NCBI GenBank assembly: GCA_031761405.1
Contig: JASEVX010000001.1
Location: 41,220,699-41,284,698 of the forward strand
Direction of reading: 5' to 3'
Origin: Serripes groenlandicus
Lineage: Eukaryota > Mollusca > Bivalvia > Cardiida > Cardiidae
Length of the DNA: 64,000 nucleotides
Each line of letters opens with the position of its first letter. The stretch's first letter is position 1. This document shows, one piece after another, positions 12,701-20,575 of this stretch. The translations under genes were made by a program, and so were the position numbers. The notes under the pieces are model-generated. The model was not told the DNA's origin. It saw only the letters and a program-made list of their open reading frames with translations, and made no database searches.

Positions 12701-15700
12701 CCAGATACCCAACTGTCGAAAAAAAATAAAATTTCCAATTTTAAGAAAATAAGTGTTATATTTGTATTTATATTTGGGCATTAAAATATGATAACTGACA
12801 TATTACATACCCCTATAATCGGTGAGATTTTCTTGTTTTCGATACTTTTTTCATCGCAAATTCTACCCTGTCAGTAACGGGGTAAGTATTTTTAAATAGG
12901 AAACCCCTTCATCGGGACAATTGAAAACGACTCAAGTTCACTTTATTGATAAAAAAAGATACATTTTCTACCCTGGTTTTACTTGGATAACATAAAGAAT
13001 AACATTTAGGGCGAATTCAATTTTTTCTTTTTTCTTTCGTGCCATCTGGATTTCAGTCGCTTTAAACAATTCGCCGCGGAAAGAGTTAAGTCTTACTTGG
13101 TCCTTTAATATGCCATTTCAACAGGGTTCCGATTTCAGCTGTATTGACTTTGCTTGAATAGGCTTCATTCCAAATGGAACTTGTGATTGAGAAAGTAACA
13201 TCCACGGATGGTAGGCTGGACACCGCGTAGTCAGAGTCTGCAGGATCCGGTCTGAAGACAAATGAGGGGTGATTCAGAAGTTAAAGGACTATTGCTATAA
13301 ATTTCTAAATAAATTAAACTTGTAAAAAATAAACATGATTTTATCAAAAGTCCGCAATTTTCTTACATACATGATTTTTTATTAAATAGTTGTTGGCAAA
13401 ATAAATGTTCTGAGAGATAATGAAATTCAACGGTAGTAACGTCATTTAGACGTCGCCGTTTGAAGCGAAACAAGTTGGTTTGAAAACGTGAATAAAACTT
13501 CAACTAACATTTTTATCAACACACTTTTTGCATCAACGTCCCCAGATATCATTGCTTAAAGACATTATATAATCACCGTTCACCGAAATGCGTAACATAT
13601 CATGTGTAACAATATCATTTTGTATAGTGGAAAACAAAACTGGCACAAAAGTCCTTTCAACGCCAGAACTGATTTCCTTCCTCCAACCATGTTAACAACG
13701 CTAGTGACTGCTTGAATCCTGGTGAGCTCCACTGAATTATCATTTCCAAAGATTACTTAGGTTTGTGTCTACCTTGGGATATAATGTTATCATTTGACTT
13801 CATGTGACGTCCTTGCACGCCGCTAGGCAACAGTAATAATAGAACAACATTCAACTGTTCTATTTAGAACACCATAACAAATTAATGTCATGCACATTTT
13901 CGTTTTCATCTGTCAGTAAAATTACGGTGTGCCCCGCCTATACCTCAACTAGTTTTTATGACAACGCTTTATAATTAATCTGATGACAATATTAACATTA
14001 TAAAGCCGCATTAAAGTAGAGCAAAATCAAATGAACATATGGTATGCATTTCATAAATGTGTATCAATTTTTGGATCGCCCCTCATATAATCACTTAATG
14101 TAAAGTGTATTTTGTTTTTTACATCACGACGTTACCCGGGTAAGTTATCAGTACTTCTGATCCATTTATCCTGACACAAGCCAGTCAGTCGGAATGCTTG
14201 CCCAACAATTCTCAGCTCAAAGGAGGGAAAACATTCATAACTTCCATTTGTAAAGTATCGTATCCATGAAAAATACATATATTATAAATAGAACGTGATA
14301 ACAGAACTCCCGTCAAAATACATCTTCCCACATACAGGTGTATGTGACCTATTAACAGCAGACGACATTCTGGACACATAATGGCAATATAGAAGACGTT
14401 GCTATAAGCGAGTGATGTCTCCTGATGCAACAATAAAATCAACACTACTCTATAATGAATTGTCTGGTGAAGAAAAACTTTGCAATGGAAAGTTTACGAT
14501 CGACTGAAACATGATACCCTCTTCTGAGAGAAATTTTAGCGAGAAATATCTTTAAAAACGATAAACGGCGATCATTTTGAGAAAACACTAAGAAATGGAA
14601 CATGCGCATATTATTTGACTTGAATGTCAGAAAGGTTCTATGTGTTAACCAAAGGCTAATCCAGCTTCAGTTTCTATAAATAGATTATCAAGGCCGAGAA
14701 TACGCCAAATGACTGGAGATTACGCAATGCTCCCAAGAGGTGTATAAGTTTCAATTGACGATAAATAACTGAAAACTTATCATGTTTCAAAAATAATCAA
14801 TATTTTGCTCTTAAATATTATATTTCATACGTTTTCACTGATTTTTTTCACTGAAATTTATTTCTTAAGGAAAACAATTAAAGGTTAGTATGCAGAGCAT
14901 TTCATTTTAAAACTTCATCTTATGTGTGCCTCTCGTAGGATCGCCAACTTAACTATGAAATAATCAAAACGTTTCATTTCCTTTATTTCTTCGACATTAT
15001 TCATTAAATACAACATGTGATTGGTCTACAATCTAGATCATTTGTTTAACATCTAGGTCAAAACTGAGGTTAAACAGCTCTCGCCGAAATAAAATAATCA
15101 ATTAACCTGCACCGTTAACTCTTTCAGTGCCAATGATAACTATTAACGGGTTTTTTTAAAAACAATATTTTGCCCTCTAGTTAACAAAATATTCTAAAAC
15201 ACGTATGAGAAGAAAAATGCGTCGCTTGAGTTTGATTGATTGATTGATTGGGGTTTAACGCCGTTTTTAACAATTTCTCAGTTATATCACGGCGGCCAGT
15301 TCACCTACTCATGCATTTCCTGGTTTTCTCACACCAGTTCTCCACACAACAATCTTCCCAATCAACTGGCTGCTTTTCCACATAGACATTATCCCATTGG
15401 TGGAAGACGAATGACGCATGTCGCATTTACTCACAACCCCTGGATTGACAGCCCACGTCGCTACCGACTCAGATACCGGGGCTCGGCGCTTGAGTTTGAA
15501 CAATGACAGTCCTACAATGTGGAACTCTTCGCTGAAAGAGTTGCCCTACTGCTGACCGTTTATGGGAATATGCCTAAGAGCCTCGTCTGGCGAGTTTGGT
15601 CTTATTGCATCTGCGTTAAGCGTACGTACAGTCTCACCAGAGTTACCACAGTCCACTTACCTAGTATACAGACCTTAACCCTTTCCCACCTATAGACGCA

Positions 15701-18700
15701 TTTTGAGGCATCTGCAGCAGGCGACTTTTGAAAACATTGTGGCCAAAGGCGAAATTGCTCATGATGAGCAATTTCTCCTTTGGCCCCAATGTTTTCAACT
15801 TGATTTAACAATTAAGCTATCTTTTATGAAGCTTTCTCACGTTTTTGTATATATGTTTTCAAAGTCGTCTGCTGAAGATTTGTCATTTTTGGGAAAGGGT
15901 TAAAGCATCTTCTGACAAAGTCCTATAAGTGAAGTCCGACACAGATATGACAATAAATCTTTCATATATCAGTGCAACAAATCCGCAGCAGACCAATTTG
16001 AAGACATTTAGTAGAAGAAGGAATAAGTATTGAATATAATTGAAAACATTGTTGCAAAAGGAGAAATTGCTTATAATGAACAATTACTCCTTTAGCCATA
16101 ATGTTTTCTAAATTAGTCTGCTGCAGTGACGTCAGAAACCGTCTAATTGTTAGAAAGGGTTAAATTACGTCATACCGGGGAGTGATTAAGCTCCCTATAA
16201 TGTCGAAACGCGGCCAGTATATCTATCATCATGATGTACATGTACATGTATGTATATCACAAAGATTAGGATCGGGTCGATATTATCAAGTTATACTTAC
16301 TCTGCAACAGTAAGGAAAAGATTCGATTGAAACATGACACCCTCTTGTGCGAACTCTACACACTGAATGATGTATGTTTCAACGGCGCCACCAATCACCC
16401 CGTCTCCCATCGAGTCATTGCTGCTTCTGGTTGACATCGTAAAGCCGATTTGTTCGTCCTAAATTCAAAGAAGAAACCATTTACTAGTAAAGCGTTGGAC
16501 CTTAGCGTAATTATAACAGGTGTTGATAATGGCCGACCTGCGCATTCTTGCGACGGATCCAAACATTAGCTGCCTTACATCAGTTTCTTGAAACCTATGA
16601 CTTATTGGCGAATAGTGCAAAGCCAGGTCGGAGTATGCGGTTACAAAAGATGATCTGGATATACACTGTACAATGGTCGTACGTTCCTTACGGGTAGTTC
16701 TCGCCGAGCTCGGCTCATTATATAATCAGCCCTTACCGATATCCGACACGTCTGCAGGAGACTTGGAGTAAAGTTGAAGCCTTTCTGGCTGTTGCTAAAA
16801 AAGAAAAGTGCTAACAATATTTTTAAACGTCGTCTAGTACTTAAACGTTATATGAGCCGTTCCACGAGAACACCAACATTATGGACTCTGTGTAATATAT
16901 CGACCCATATCTGCATACGTAGTCCGCGCAGCCTAATTCCGGACGACACATTCCGTCTCAGGGGCATATAAGTATAGCGTAATGATTACTGAAACAGAAA
17001 ATCCAAAGGAGACAAAAAGTGTCAATCCGGTTAGCATGCGCGGCATGCACCAGGGTCGATATTTTACGCAGAGTCCACAATGTTGGTTTTCTCGTGGGAT
17101 GGCTCTTATACCGAGTCTGAATGTGGGTTAATGACGACCCATGTCGCAGGACAATGGACCTTCTAGCATTCACCCCAGTTATCGTTTTACCAATTATCTA
17201 ATAAACGTCTTTGCAGCAAATGAATATTTATATACTTTTTTCACGGAGATGTTTTCAACTCTGTATCAAAATCAAACCACTAATCTTCAAGATTATTACA
17301 AATATTGCCACAAATGTATGCCAAGAACACGGCTCGAGAGAGTTCGTGCCAGGTAATTTATCAAGATCTACAAAAACATTTTGTCAAACGTCGGAAAGAA
17401 TGCTGGCTGAGCTGGGGTTCGAACCCACAACCCTGTGAGTTAGCGATGTAGAGATAGGGAACAAAAAACGTTGCCTATTGACGACTGCAACTTTTATTTA
17501 TTGTTAGCCAATTGATTTATACAAATGTATTTTTTATTATGAAAAGCAACCCAGTGATACAAATTATATCAATGAAATAACAAATCTGCAAATCAGCTGG
17601 TACGCTGTTTCAAAAGACGGGTCCATTTCAGAAAAGTGTTTGACAAAATATTTATTAAGGTTTTACGCCGCTTTCAACATTATTTCAGTAATATCAGGGC
17701 GACAGTTCACTTATTCATGATCCCTGGGTAAACAATGTTTGACTCAAAATATATATTACATTTCCCTATGTTCGAGTTATCGCAGGTCGACTGCACTTTC
17801 TTTAGAACGTTTTTTTTTTATCCGCACTTTAGGTCTGGGAAATCGTAGTTCATGCATGTCTTTATTAGCCGTGAAAACAAAAGTTAGTTTGACTGATTTG
17901 GTTTTAACGTCGTTTTCAACACTTACTCCGTCGGCCAGTCCACCTACCCATGCGTTTTCTGGCTTTCTCACACCAGTAATCCACACACCCTTCTGTCTGG
18001 TGTAAACGAAATGCAGATCCAATCTGCTTAGGTATTCGCAATTGTTTTAACCCTTTCCCGCATACGACAATTCTGCAGCAGACGACTTTGAACGTATTTT
18101 GTCAAAACATAGAAAGTCTCGAGAATTGAATGGATGACCTGTGACAAAAAGTGGAAAACATTGTGGCAAAAGGAGAAATTGCACGTTTTGTGCAATTTCT
18201 TCTTTTGTCACTATGTTTTCAAAAAACCGTCTGCTGCAGAGGCGTCAGAAAGCGTCTATATGAGGGAAAGGGTTGACTATCAAATATTTAACTGACCTTT
18301 GGGCAACCCAAAATGGTAAATGTCACTACCGTACCATTCGGGTAGGTTGTTCCTATGGTGTCGCATGCATGGCCATTTGCTATGTTATAGGACGAAGCAG
18401 AGTAAAACACATCAGGTCTGGGATTATGAACGCTGATTGTAGCATCTGGATGGCACACTGAAAATGGGCATAATTCTATCACAGTTCGTTTGTTTGTATG
18501 GTGTATTTTACGCCACTTTCAACACGTTTTCATTTAAAAGAACAATAGATTGTAATGTATAGTTGATTGATTGATTGATTGATTGTGGTTTAACGCCATC
18601 GTCTTAGCCCATTGGTGGAAGACGAATGACGCATGTCGCATTGACTTTTGTCAATCGTCGGAAAGAAAGTTGGCCGAGTCAGGATTTGAACTCACAACCC

Positions 18701-19444
18701 CTGGATTGACAGCCCGCGTCGCTACCAACTGAGCTACCGGGGCTCGGCTTTCTAATGTATAGAAATAATCGTCGTGCGTTTCCGAGTTTGTGATCATGCA
18801 CAGTCAATATTCTCGTATCAATGTCAGACTCAGATCTCTAGATAACGGGCATTTTCCTTATTTGACAATCAGACCCTATGCTGTTTGTACTCTAGAGAAT
18901 CTCCTCGGTGCGTTGATTTTTTTTTAGCAACATGAACATTATGTTCGGCAGAGTATTAAGAGAGATATACTCTAAATAATGACAAACTGTGTCGATCCCG
19001 ATCAGACTGAGTTGATCCGCATCTACGATAGTCTTACGATCCTGGAGGCTGCTTTCCGCATAACGTGGATAATAAGAAACCGCTGAAGACGATAAGGCCG
19101 GATTGTCGGCAATTTGACCTTGAAAATCGACAAACCAAGGTCAAGGTCAAAGTAACCATAGAAATCAATATAACTTGTTACTGGTTACCTTCAGGCAAAG
19201 TTTCAAGCTTGTAACCCTTTCCAGTGCTGAGATTTTGCCTAAACCTGAAACTTTAACCAAAATGTTGACGGACAGACAGACGGACGAGACAGACGGACGG
19301 ACGGACAGACGGACATCGCCAATATGTAGACCGGAATTGCTAGAGCAATCCGGCCAAAAAGTACTCACTATAGTCCAGCGGGTAGTTATTCTGTGCTAGA
19401 ATGTGTCGTGTACACACAAGGGACATGAATATAAACAGCTTCAT
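1327..19444 (-). CDS. ZP-domain secreted protein, seven-exon gene model
   Basis: I assembled this gene by joining seven minus-strand exons: 19444-19369, 18457-18297, 16458-16301, 13251-13097, 6710-6623, 5254-5077 and 2052-1327. Every junction is AG/GT and the phases agree. The product is about 513 residues. Residues 1-17 look like a signal peptide. ZP-N follows with cysteines near 27, 57, 77 and 112. ZP-C has cysteines near 193, 214, 257, 262, 270 and 274, and the typical AFKF stretch at 244-247. An RRKRR furin-type site sits at 278-282. ZP proteins are secreted, cut at this site and polymerise into extracellular filaments such as egg coats or cuticle-like matrices; the role here is unknown. 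No membrane anchor was found after the cleavage site, so the true C-terminus may lie in unseen exons beyond position 1. The exon structure is seen directly, the family call rests on cysteine spacing and motifs, and the tissue role is not inferable. Confidence 0.82.
1430..1870. repeat. 63-bp minisatellite, seven units
   Basis: Seven head-to-tail units begin at 1430, 1493, 1556, 1619, 1682, 1745 and 1808. Each carries AATGAACATTTTACCTGTG and differs by a few substitutions. The length is a multiple of three, and the unit lacks stops in at least one frame on each strand, so long repetitive ORFs appear on both strands. The minus frame is continuous with ZP exon 7. Confidence 0.97.
2196..2790. repeat. 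Dispersed repeat with CCAATCAACATGGCTT units
   Basis: Diverged units of about 170 bp each contain a form of CCAATCAACATGGCTT followed by GTAGAGGGTCAC. Related copies lie at 21035-21412 and 42415-42700. The 21-kb copy ends in GAGCCTTCGGCTCAGGTGA. The class is unknown. Confidence 0.6.
2860..3060 (-). repeat. tRNA-derived SINE, second family
   Basis: The body carries TATATCACAGCGACA and a reverse-strand B-box-like GAGTTCGATCC near 3010. It is related to copies at 5525-5700, 6756-6980 and 43655-43806. Confidence 0.5.
3849..4102 (+). mobile_element. GAGCCG palindromic MITE copy
   Basis: It starts ATGAGCTGTCACGCGAG and ends GGGACGGCTCAT. The centre has GATTTTCTGTGTCAGG and the plus orientation. 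The reading frame across it is a by-product of the repeat. Confidence 0.9.
4258..4464. mobile_element. TTAA-flanked MITE, CTCTTTCAGCGCC family
   Basis: TTAA at 4254-4257 and 4465-4468 flanks ends CTCTTTCAGCGCC and GGCGCTGAAAGAG. A central palindrome GTCAGCTCGTAACGAGCTGT lies within. Other copies are at 12504-13085 (with a nested insert), 24400-24556 and 38470-38660 (truncated). Confidence 0.85.
4928..5052. repeat. Dispersed repeat with GCC tract
   Basis: It contains GAGCACCGCGTACGGCACAG and ATAGCTCTCGTTTTTTCAAA around a CGCCGCCGCC tract. A copy with a longer trinucleotide tract is at 21578-21740. It ends 18 bp from the exon 6 donor. Confidence 0.75.
5077..5254 (-). CDS. ZP gene exon 6: ZP-C core
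   Basis: The acceptor TTTAG precedes 5254 and the donor GTGGGC is at 5076-5071. One leading base and 59 codons end in phase 0. It includes CTVDSSLTSDF, then AFKFINHDYITLACTVRAC and GPNTSCQQ, the most recognisable part of the ZP-C half. The donor is weaker than the others, but reading on runs into a dispersed repeat. Confidence 0.85.
5525..5700 (-). repeat. tRNA-derived SINE, second family
   Basis: The body reads ATATCACGGCGACAGTTCAC then GGGCACTCCACCAGGACC, and the reverse strand has a B-box-like GGGTTCGATCC near 5670. The stretch 5255-5525 is unique sequence without a visible gene. Confidence 0.65.
6070..6266. mobile_element. TTAA-flanked MITE, CCCTTTCCC family
   Basis: TTAA at 6066-6069 and 6267-6270 flanks CCCTTTCCCTCAT and its inverse ATGAGGGAAAGGG. 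An inner hairpin has GCAATTTCTCCTTTTGCCAC. TTAA targets and CCC-GGG ends are typical of piggyBac-type non-autonomous elements. It has no coding capacity. Confidence 0.85.
6623..6710 (-). CDS. ZP gene exon 5: ZP-C segment
   Basis: This is a small 88-base exon. The acceptor TTTCCAG precedes 6710 and the donor GTAGGT is at 6622-6617. Two leading bases complete a Thr codon with exon 4, then 28 codons, then two bases that make Gly with exon 6. It reads EYDVLPVSCIAYGG through KILTAN, so the join gives the typical ZP motif NGC. The match of both phases is the main reason to trust so short an exon. Confidence 0.78.
6756..6980 (-). repeat. tRNA-derived SINE, second family
   Basis: On the minus strand the head reads GGCAAAATGGTTAGCG (A-box region) and GGGTTCGATCCCC (B box), followed by the shared body that ends near a TTTTATTGGGGTTTTAAGCC stretch. 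It lies 45 bp upstream of ZP exon 5. Confidence 0.7.
7038..7301 (+). mobile_element. GAGCCG palindromic MITE copy
   Basis: It starts ATGAGCCGTTCCGCGAG and ends GGAACGGCTCAT, with the centre GATTTTCTGTCCAG. It is full length and lies in ZP intron 4. Confidence 0.9.
7560..8410 (-). pseudogene. Decayed Tc1-type transposase
   Basis: Three minus-strand frames together resemble a Tc1/mariner DDE transposase. From 8341 down, RRRFETATSTARQYGISKHS resembles the second helix-turn-helix. From about 8112, DESRFNLSYYDGRIR and FGGGSVMVWSGIM give the first catalytic Asp region. Then HDNATPHVARI carries the second Asp, and WPVLSPDMNPIWDELG is the third block. The frame shifts several times and contains stops. 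In the last block the usual residues between NPI and WDEL, including the catalytic Glu, are missing. It is therefore dead. It would once have cut and pasted its own element at TA sites. Terminal repeats were not located. Confidence 0.85.
8720..9221. mobile_element. Short inverted-repeat element, TTAAAGGGACTGAA ends
   Basis: A perfect 14-bp inverted repeat, TTAAAGGGACTGAA and TTCAGTCCCTTTAA, bounds 502 bp of AT-rich non-coding DNA. Related ends occur at 12690-13060, 42961-43305 and 61968-62888. Confidence 0.7.
9558..9838 (+). mobile_element. GAGCCG palindromic MITE with poly-C tract
   Basis: It starts ATGAGCCGTCCCACGAG and ends GGACGGCTCAT. Its centre holds 30 consecutive C residues at 9709-9738, where other copies have only four or five. 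The rest matches the family. Confidence 0.92.
10040..10113 (+). repeat. Possible retroposon 3' end with ACTTGAA tail
   Basis: The run AATAAAACTTGAAACTTGAA at about 10087-10106 is a short tandem tail like those ending some non-LTR retroposons. No reverse transcriptase sequence was seen upstream. Confidence 0.35.
10167..10461 (-). repeat. Full-length tRNA-derived SINE with target duplication
   Basis: On the minus strand it runs from a tRNA-like head (TAGCTCGGTCGGTAG, then GAGTTCGAATCCCGG) through a body with GCGACATGCGTCGTTCGTC to an AATC-type tail. GTACGATGTAT repeats on both sides (10156-10166 and 10462-10472), an 11-bp target-site duplication. Confidence 0.9.
10637..10890. repeat. Partial TTAAATGTGCTGAACT element
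   Basis: One end, CTTTAAATGTGCTGAACT, is present at 10636. Inner blocks such as GTCATGAAAATGTACACAAT match the copies at 42961-43305 and 57994-58247 in other arrangements. Confidence 0.5.
10943..11240 (+). mobile_element. Composite hAT-like element enclosing GAGCCG palindrome
   Basis: It begins CAGGGGCGTAGCTTGG and ends GGGAGCTACGCTCCTG, with CTAAC on both sides (10938-10942 and 11241-11245). The interior is a truncated GAGCCG MITE body. The ends resemble hAT elements; the 5-bp duplication fits the hAT5 type. Confidence 0.88.
11948..12137 (+). mobile_element. Truncated GAGCCG MITE
   Basis: It retains TCCACGAG, CACTTTTCGCCTCCTGTGG and ACGGAATGTGTCGGCC but lacks the final arm. 11240-11948 otherwise holds nothing recognisable. 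Confidence 0.8.
12504..13085. mobile_element. TTAA MITE (CTCTTTCAGCGCC) interrupted by another element
   Basis: TTAA at 12500-12503 and 13086-13089 flanks the host MITE. The host is split inside its CTTTAAA motif by a 371-bp insert (12690-13060). Its right edge is next to the splice donor of ZP exon 4. Confidence 0.85.
12690..13060. mobile_element. Nested element with GCGACT ends
   Basis: Its ends GCGACTAAACTCCAGAT and ATCTGGATTTCAGTCGC are inverted with two mismatches. TTTAAA stands on both sides (12684-12689 and 13061-13066). The uninterrupted host sequence is visible in the copy at 4258-4464. Confidence 0.85.
13097..13251 (-). CDS. ZP gene exon 4: ZP linker and start of ZP-C
   Basis: The acceptor CTTCAG precedes 13251 and the donor GTAAGA is at 13096-13091. 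One leading base completes a Glu codon with exon 3, followed by 51 codons and one base. It reads PDPADSDYAV and ends GTLLKWHIKGP, with no cysteine, as expected for the linker and first ZP-C strands. A MITE with its TTAA site ends only 1 bp past the donor hexamer. Confidence 0.82.
14460..14545 (-). pseudogene. Decayed duplicate of ZP exon 3
   Basis: Minus-strand AAGAGGGTATCATGTTTCAG near 14530-14505 closely matches AAGAGGGTGTCATGTTTCAA of exon 3, and the match fades toward the donor. A conceptual reading gives EEGIMFQS beside EGVMFQS. No intact splice donor or long frame remains. Confidence 0.6.
15116..15540. mobile_element. Diverged CTCTTTCAG MITE interrupted by a SINE
   Basis: It begins TTAACTCTTTCAGTGCC and ends CGCTGAAAGAGTT. 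The centre is interrupted by the SINE at 15236-15486. Confidence 0.75.
15236..15486 (-). repeat. tRNA-derived SINE with 13-bp target duplication
   Basis: The family matches 10167-10461, with an internal deletion in the head. CGCTTGAGTTTGA occurs at 15223-15235 and 15487-15499. The GATT-rich left edge is the reverse of its AATC tail. Confidence 0.9.
15679..15899. mobile_element. TTAA-flanked MITE, CCCTTTCCC family
   Basis: TTAA at 15675-15678 and 15900-15903 flanks CCCTTTCCCACC and GGGAAAGGG. The inner hairpin is GAAATTGCTCATGATGAGCA. Confidence 0.85.
15904..16159. mobile_element. Diverged CCCTTTCCC MITE abutting the previous copy
   Basis: The right end AGAAAGGG is followed by TTAA (16160-16163), and the inner hairpin GAGAAATTGCTTATAATGAA is retained. 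The left end is eroded. Confidence 0.65.
16301..16458 (-). CDS. ZP gene exon 3: end of ZP-N
   Basis: The acceptor is TTTAG before 16458 and the donor is a strong GTAAGT at 16300-16295. The exon has 52 codons plus two bases. It begins DEQIGFTMST and includes YIIQCVEFAQEG, supplying the fourth ZP-N cysteine. A decayed copy of its 3' part lies in the next intron near 14460-14545. Confidence 0.82.
16852..17107 (-). mobile_element. GAGCCG palindromic MITE copy
   Basis: It starts ATGAGCCGTTCCACGAG and ends GGGATGGCTC. The centre is inverted relative to 9558-9838. It lies in ZP intron 2. Confidence 0.88.
17380..17440 (-). repeat. SINE head fragment
   Basis: It carries GTCGGAAAGAATGCTGGCTG and a reverse-strand B box GGGTTCGAACCCC. 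Confidence 0.55.
17650..18005 (-). repeat. Two SINE body fragments
   Basis: 17650-17735 has GTTTTACGCCGCTTTCAAC and belongs to the second family. 17885-18005 has GGCCAGTCCACCTACCCATG and belongs to the first. Neither has its tRNA head. Confidence 0.6.
18051..18272. mobile_element. TTAA MITE, CCCTTTCCC family, at exon 2 donor
   Basis: TTAA (18047-18050) precedes CCCTTTCCCGCATACG. The right end GAGGGAAAGGG is followed by a mutated TTGA. It lies 18 bp beyond the donor hexamer of ZP exon 2. Confidence 0.85.
18297..18457 (-). CDS. ZP gene exon 2: first part of ZP-N
   Basis: The acceptor TTTTCAG precedes 18457 and the donor GTCAGT is at 18296-18291. The exon has two leading bases and 53 codons, ending in phase 0. 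It begins CHPDATISV and ends FTILGCPK, giving the first three ZP-N cysteines. The spacing fits the C1-C4, C2-C3 pattern of ZP-N halves. A TTAA-type MITE ends only 18 bp past the donor. Confidence 0.82.
18563..18752 (-). repeat. Internally deleted SINE with target duplication
   Basis: The tRNA head (18662-18748) and AATC tail remain and much of the body is missing. TAATGTATAG repeats at 18553-18562 and 18753-18762. Confidence 0.88.
19096..19355. mobile_element. GGCCGGATTG inverted-repeat element with GACG tract
   Basis: GGCCGGATTG (19096-19105) and CAATCCGGCC (19346-19355) are perfect inverted ends. Inside are AAGGTCAAGGTCAAAGTAAC and a GACAGACGGACGG run. It ends 7 bp from the exon 1 donor. 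Confidence 0.65.
19369..19444 (-). CDS. ZP gene exon 1: start codon and signal peptide
   Basis: The ATG is at 19444-19442 and is followed by 25 codons and one extra base. It reads MKLFIFMSLVCTRHILA and then QNNYPLDY, a short basic start, a hydrophobic core and a plausible cleavage after Ala17. The donor GTGAGT occupies 19368-19363. The single leftover base A joins TG from exon 2 to make a Met codon. A 5' untranslated part probably continues upstream to about 19535, where ACAG could be an acceptor. The start is chosen because it gives a signal peptide and the phase matches exon 2 exactly. Confidence 0.78.
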
Positions 19445-19445
19445 T

Positions 19446-19512
19446 TTCTCTTATGTATCTCGTTTCCCCTTCACTTTTTCTCTTATTTATGCTCGTTTCC
19501 CCTTCACTTGAA
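19446..19512. repeat. Two-copy tandem repeat beside the ZP start codon
   Basis: The block TTTTCTCTTAT then CGTTTCCCCTTCACTT occurs twice in about 65 bp, just upstream of the ATG in the probable 5' leader. Confidence 0.7.
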
Positions 19513-19926
19513 TATAGAGAAACTGTAAATTCAGATTAGAATAATTTAGCTTCATTAACTGATATATCATAGCTACATTTGAAAATATTTCATTATATAC
19601 AGACGCTATGCAGCAGACGACATTTTGATTCTCTTTTTACCATAACATCTTCAATTTTAAAAATAATTCTTTGTAGAAAGATTTTTCATATTTTTCAAGA
19701 TATATTCCAAATTCTTCTGCTGCAGATTTGTTTCATCTGGGAAAAGGAGAACATAGATTTGTTTATAATAAATAATGTCGAAATCTAGACAAGTTAAAAC
19801 AATTTAGGTCCTTTAACGATGTTTTTTCTAAATGAAAAAAAATGGCTCAATATTATGAATTGACGATTCATCAACAATGTTTTTGATATGATTTTTTTTT
19901 TTTTAACCAATGCTTCGGATCTTTAA

Positions 19927-20102
19927 CCCTTTTCCACATACATGTACAATCAAACTGCATCAGACGACTTCGAAATCACATGGTTAATCTCTATAAATGA
20001 AAGTATGAATATTGAAAAGGGTAAACTGCTCATTATGATCAATTGCCACAATGTTTTCAAAGGTCAACTGCTGCGGAGACTTCATTGTGTATTGTGAAAG
20101 GG
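19927..20102. mobile_element. CCCTTTCCC-type MITE, diverged
   Basis: TTAA at 19923-19926 and 20103-20106 flanks CCCTTTTCCACATAC and GTGAAAGGG. The hairpin is partly lost. 19510-19920 holds AT-rich remnants only. Confidence 0.75.
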
Positions 20103-20231
20103 TTAAAATGACTTATTCATATGAAGAAAGAGGTCTGTTTGTGTTGCATTTCAAAATAGTTGATTGTTGCCTGCATTACAACTGTGAGTTTTCATAAACA
20201 ACCCCTCTGTTCCAAATAAACGACATGCTAT

Positions 20232-20575
20232 CAGGTGCGTAGCTTGACAATAATCAATGTGTAGGCCGTCTCGTGAGAAAATCAACATTGTGGACTCTGC
20301 GTAAAGTATCGACCCGGATCAGCCTAAGCATGTCACCACAGGCCTACCCGGATATACACTTTTCGCCTCCTGTGGATTTTCTGTTTCAGGAGTCACTACT
20401 CTATTTATCCCCCCTTAGACGGAATGTGTCGGCCGGATCAGTCTGCGCGGACAGCGCAGGCTGATCTGGTCGATACATTACGCAGATGTCTATCGCTGCA
20501 GCTGCATATTGGGGCATTTTGAGAATAAAATGTGTAGGCACGTGCCTACAGTGCCTAAAGGGAGCTACGCCCCTG
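20232..20575 (+). mobile_element. Composite hAT-like element enclosing GAGCCG palindrome
   Basis: Ends CAGGTGCGTAGC and GCTACGCCCCTG are flanked by GCTAT (20227-20231 and 20576-20580). The interior matches 61107-61451. Confidence 0.92.

Larger units (their letters stand above)
13252..16300. other. Intron 3 of the ZP gene
   Basis: It contains a SINE fragment near 14130-14210, a decayed copy of exon 3 (14460-14545), a MITE split by a SINE (15116-15540) and two CCCTTTCCC MITEs (15679-16159). 13252-14130 and 14550-15100 show no recognised feature. Confidence 0.65.
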
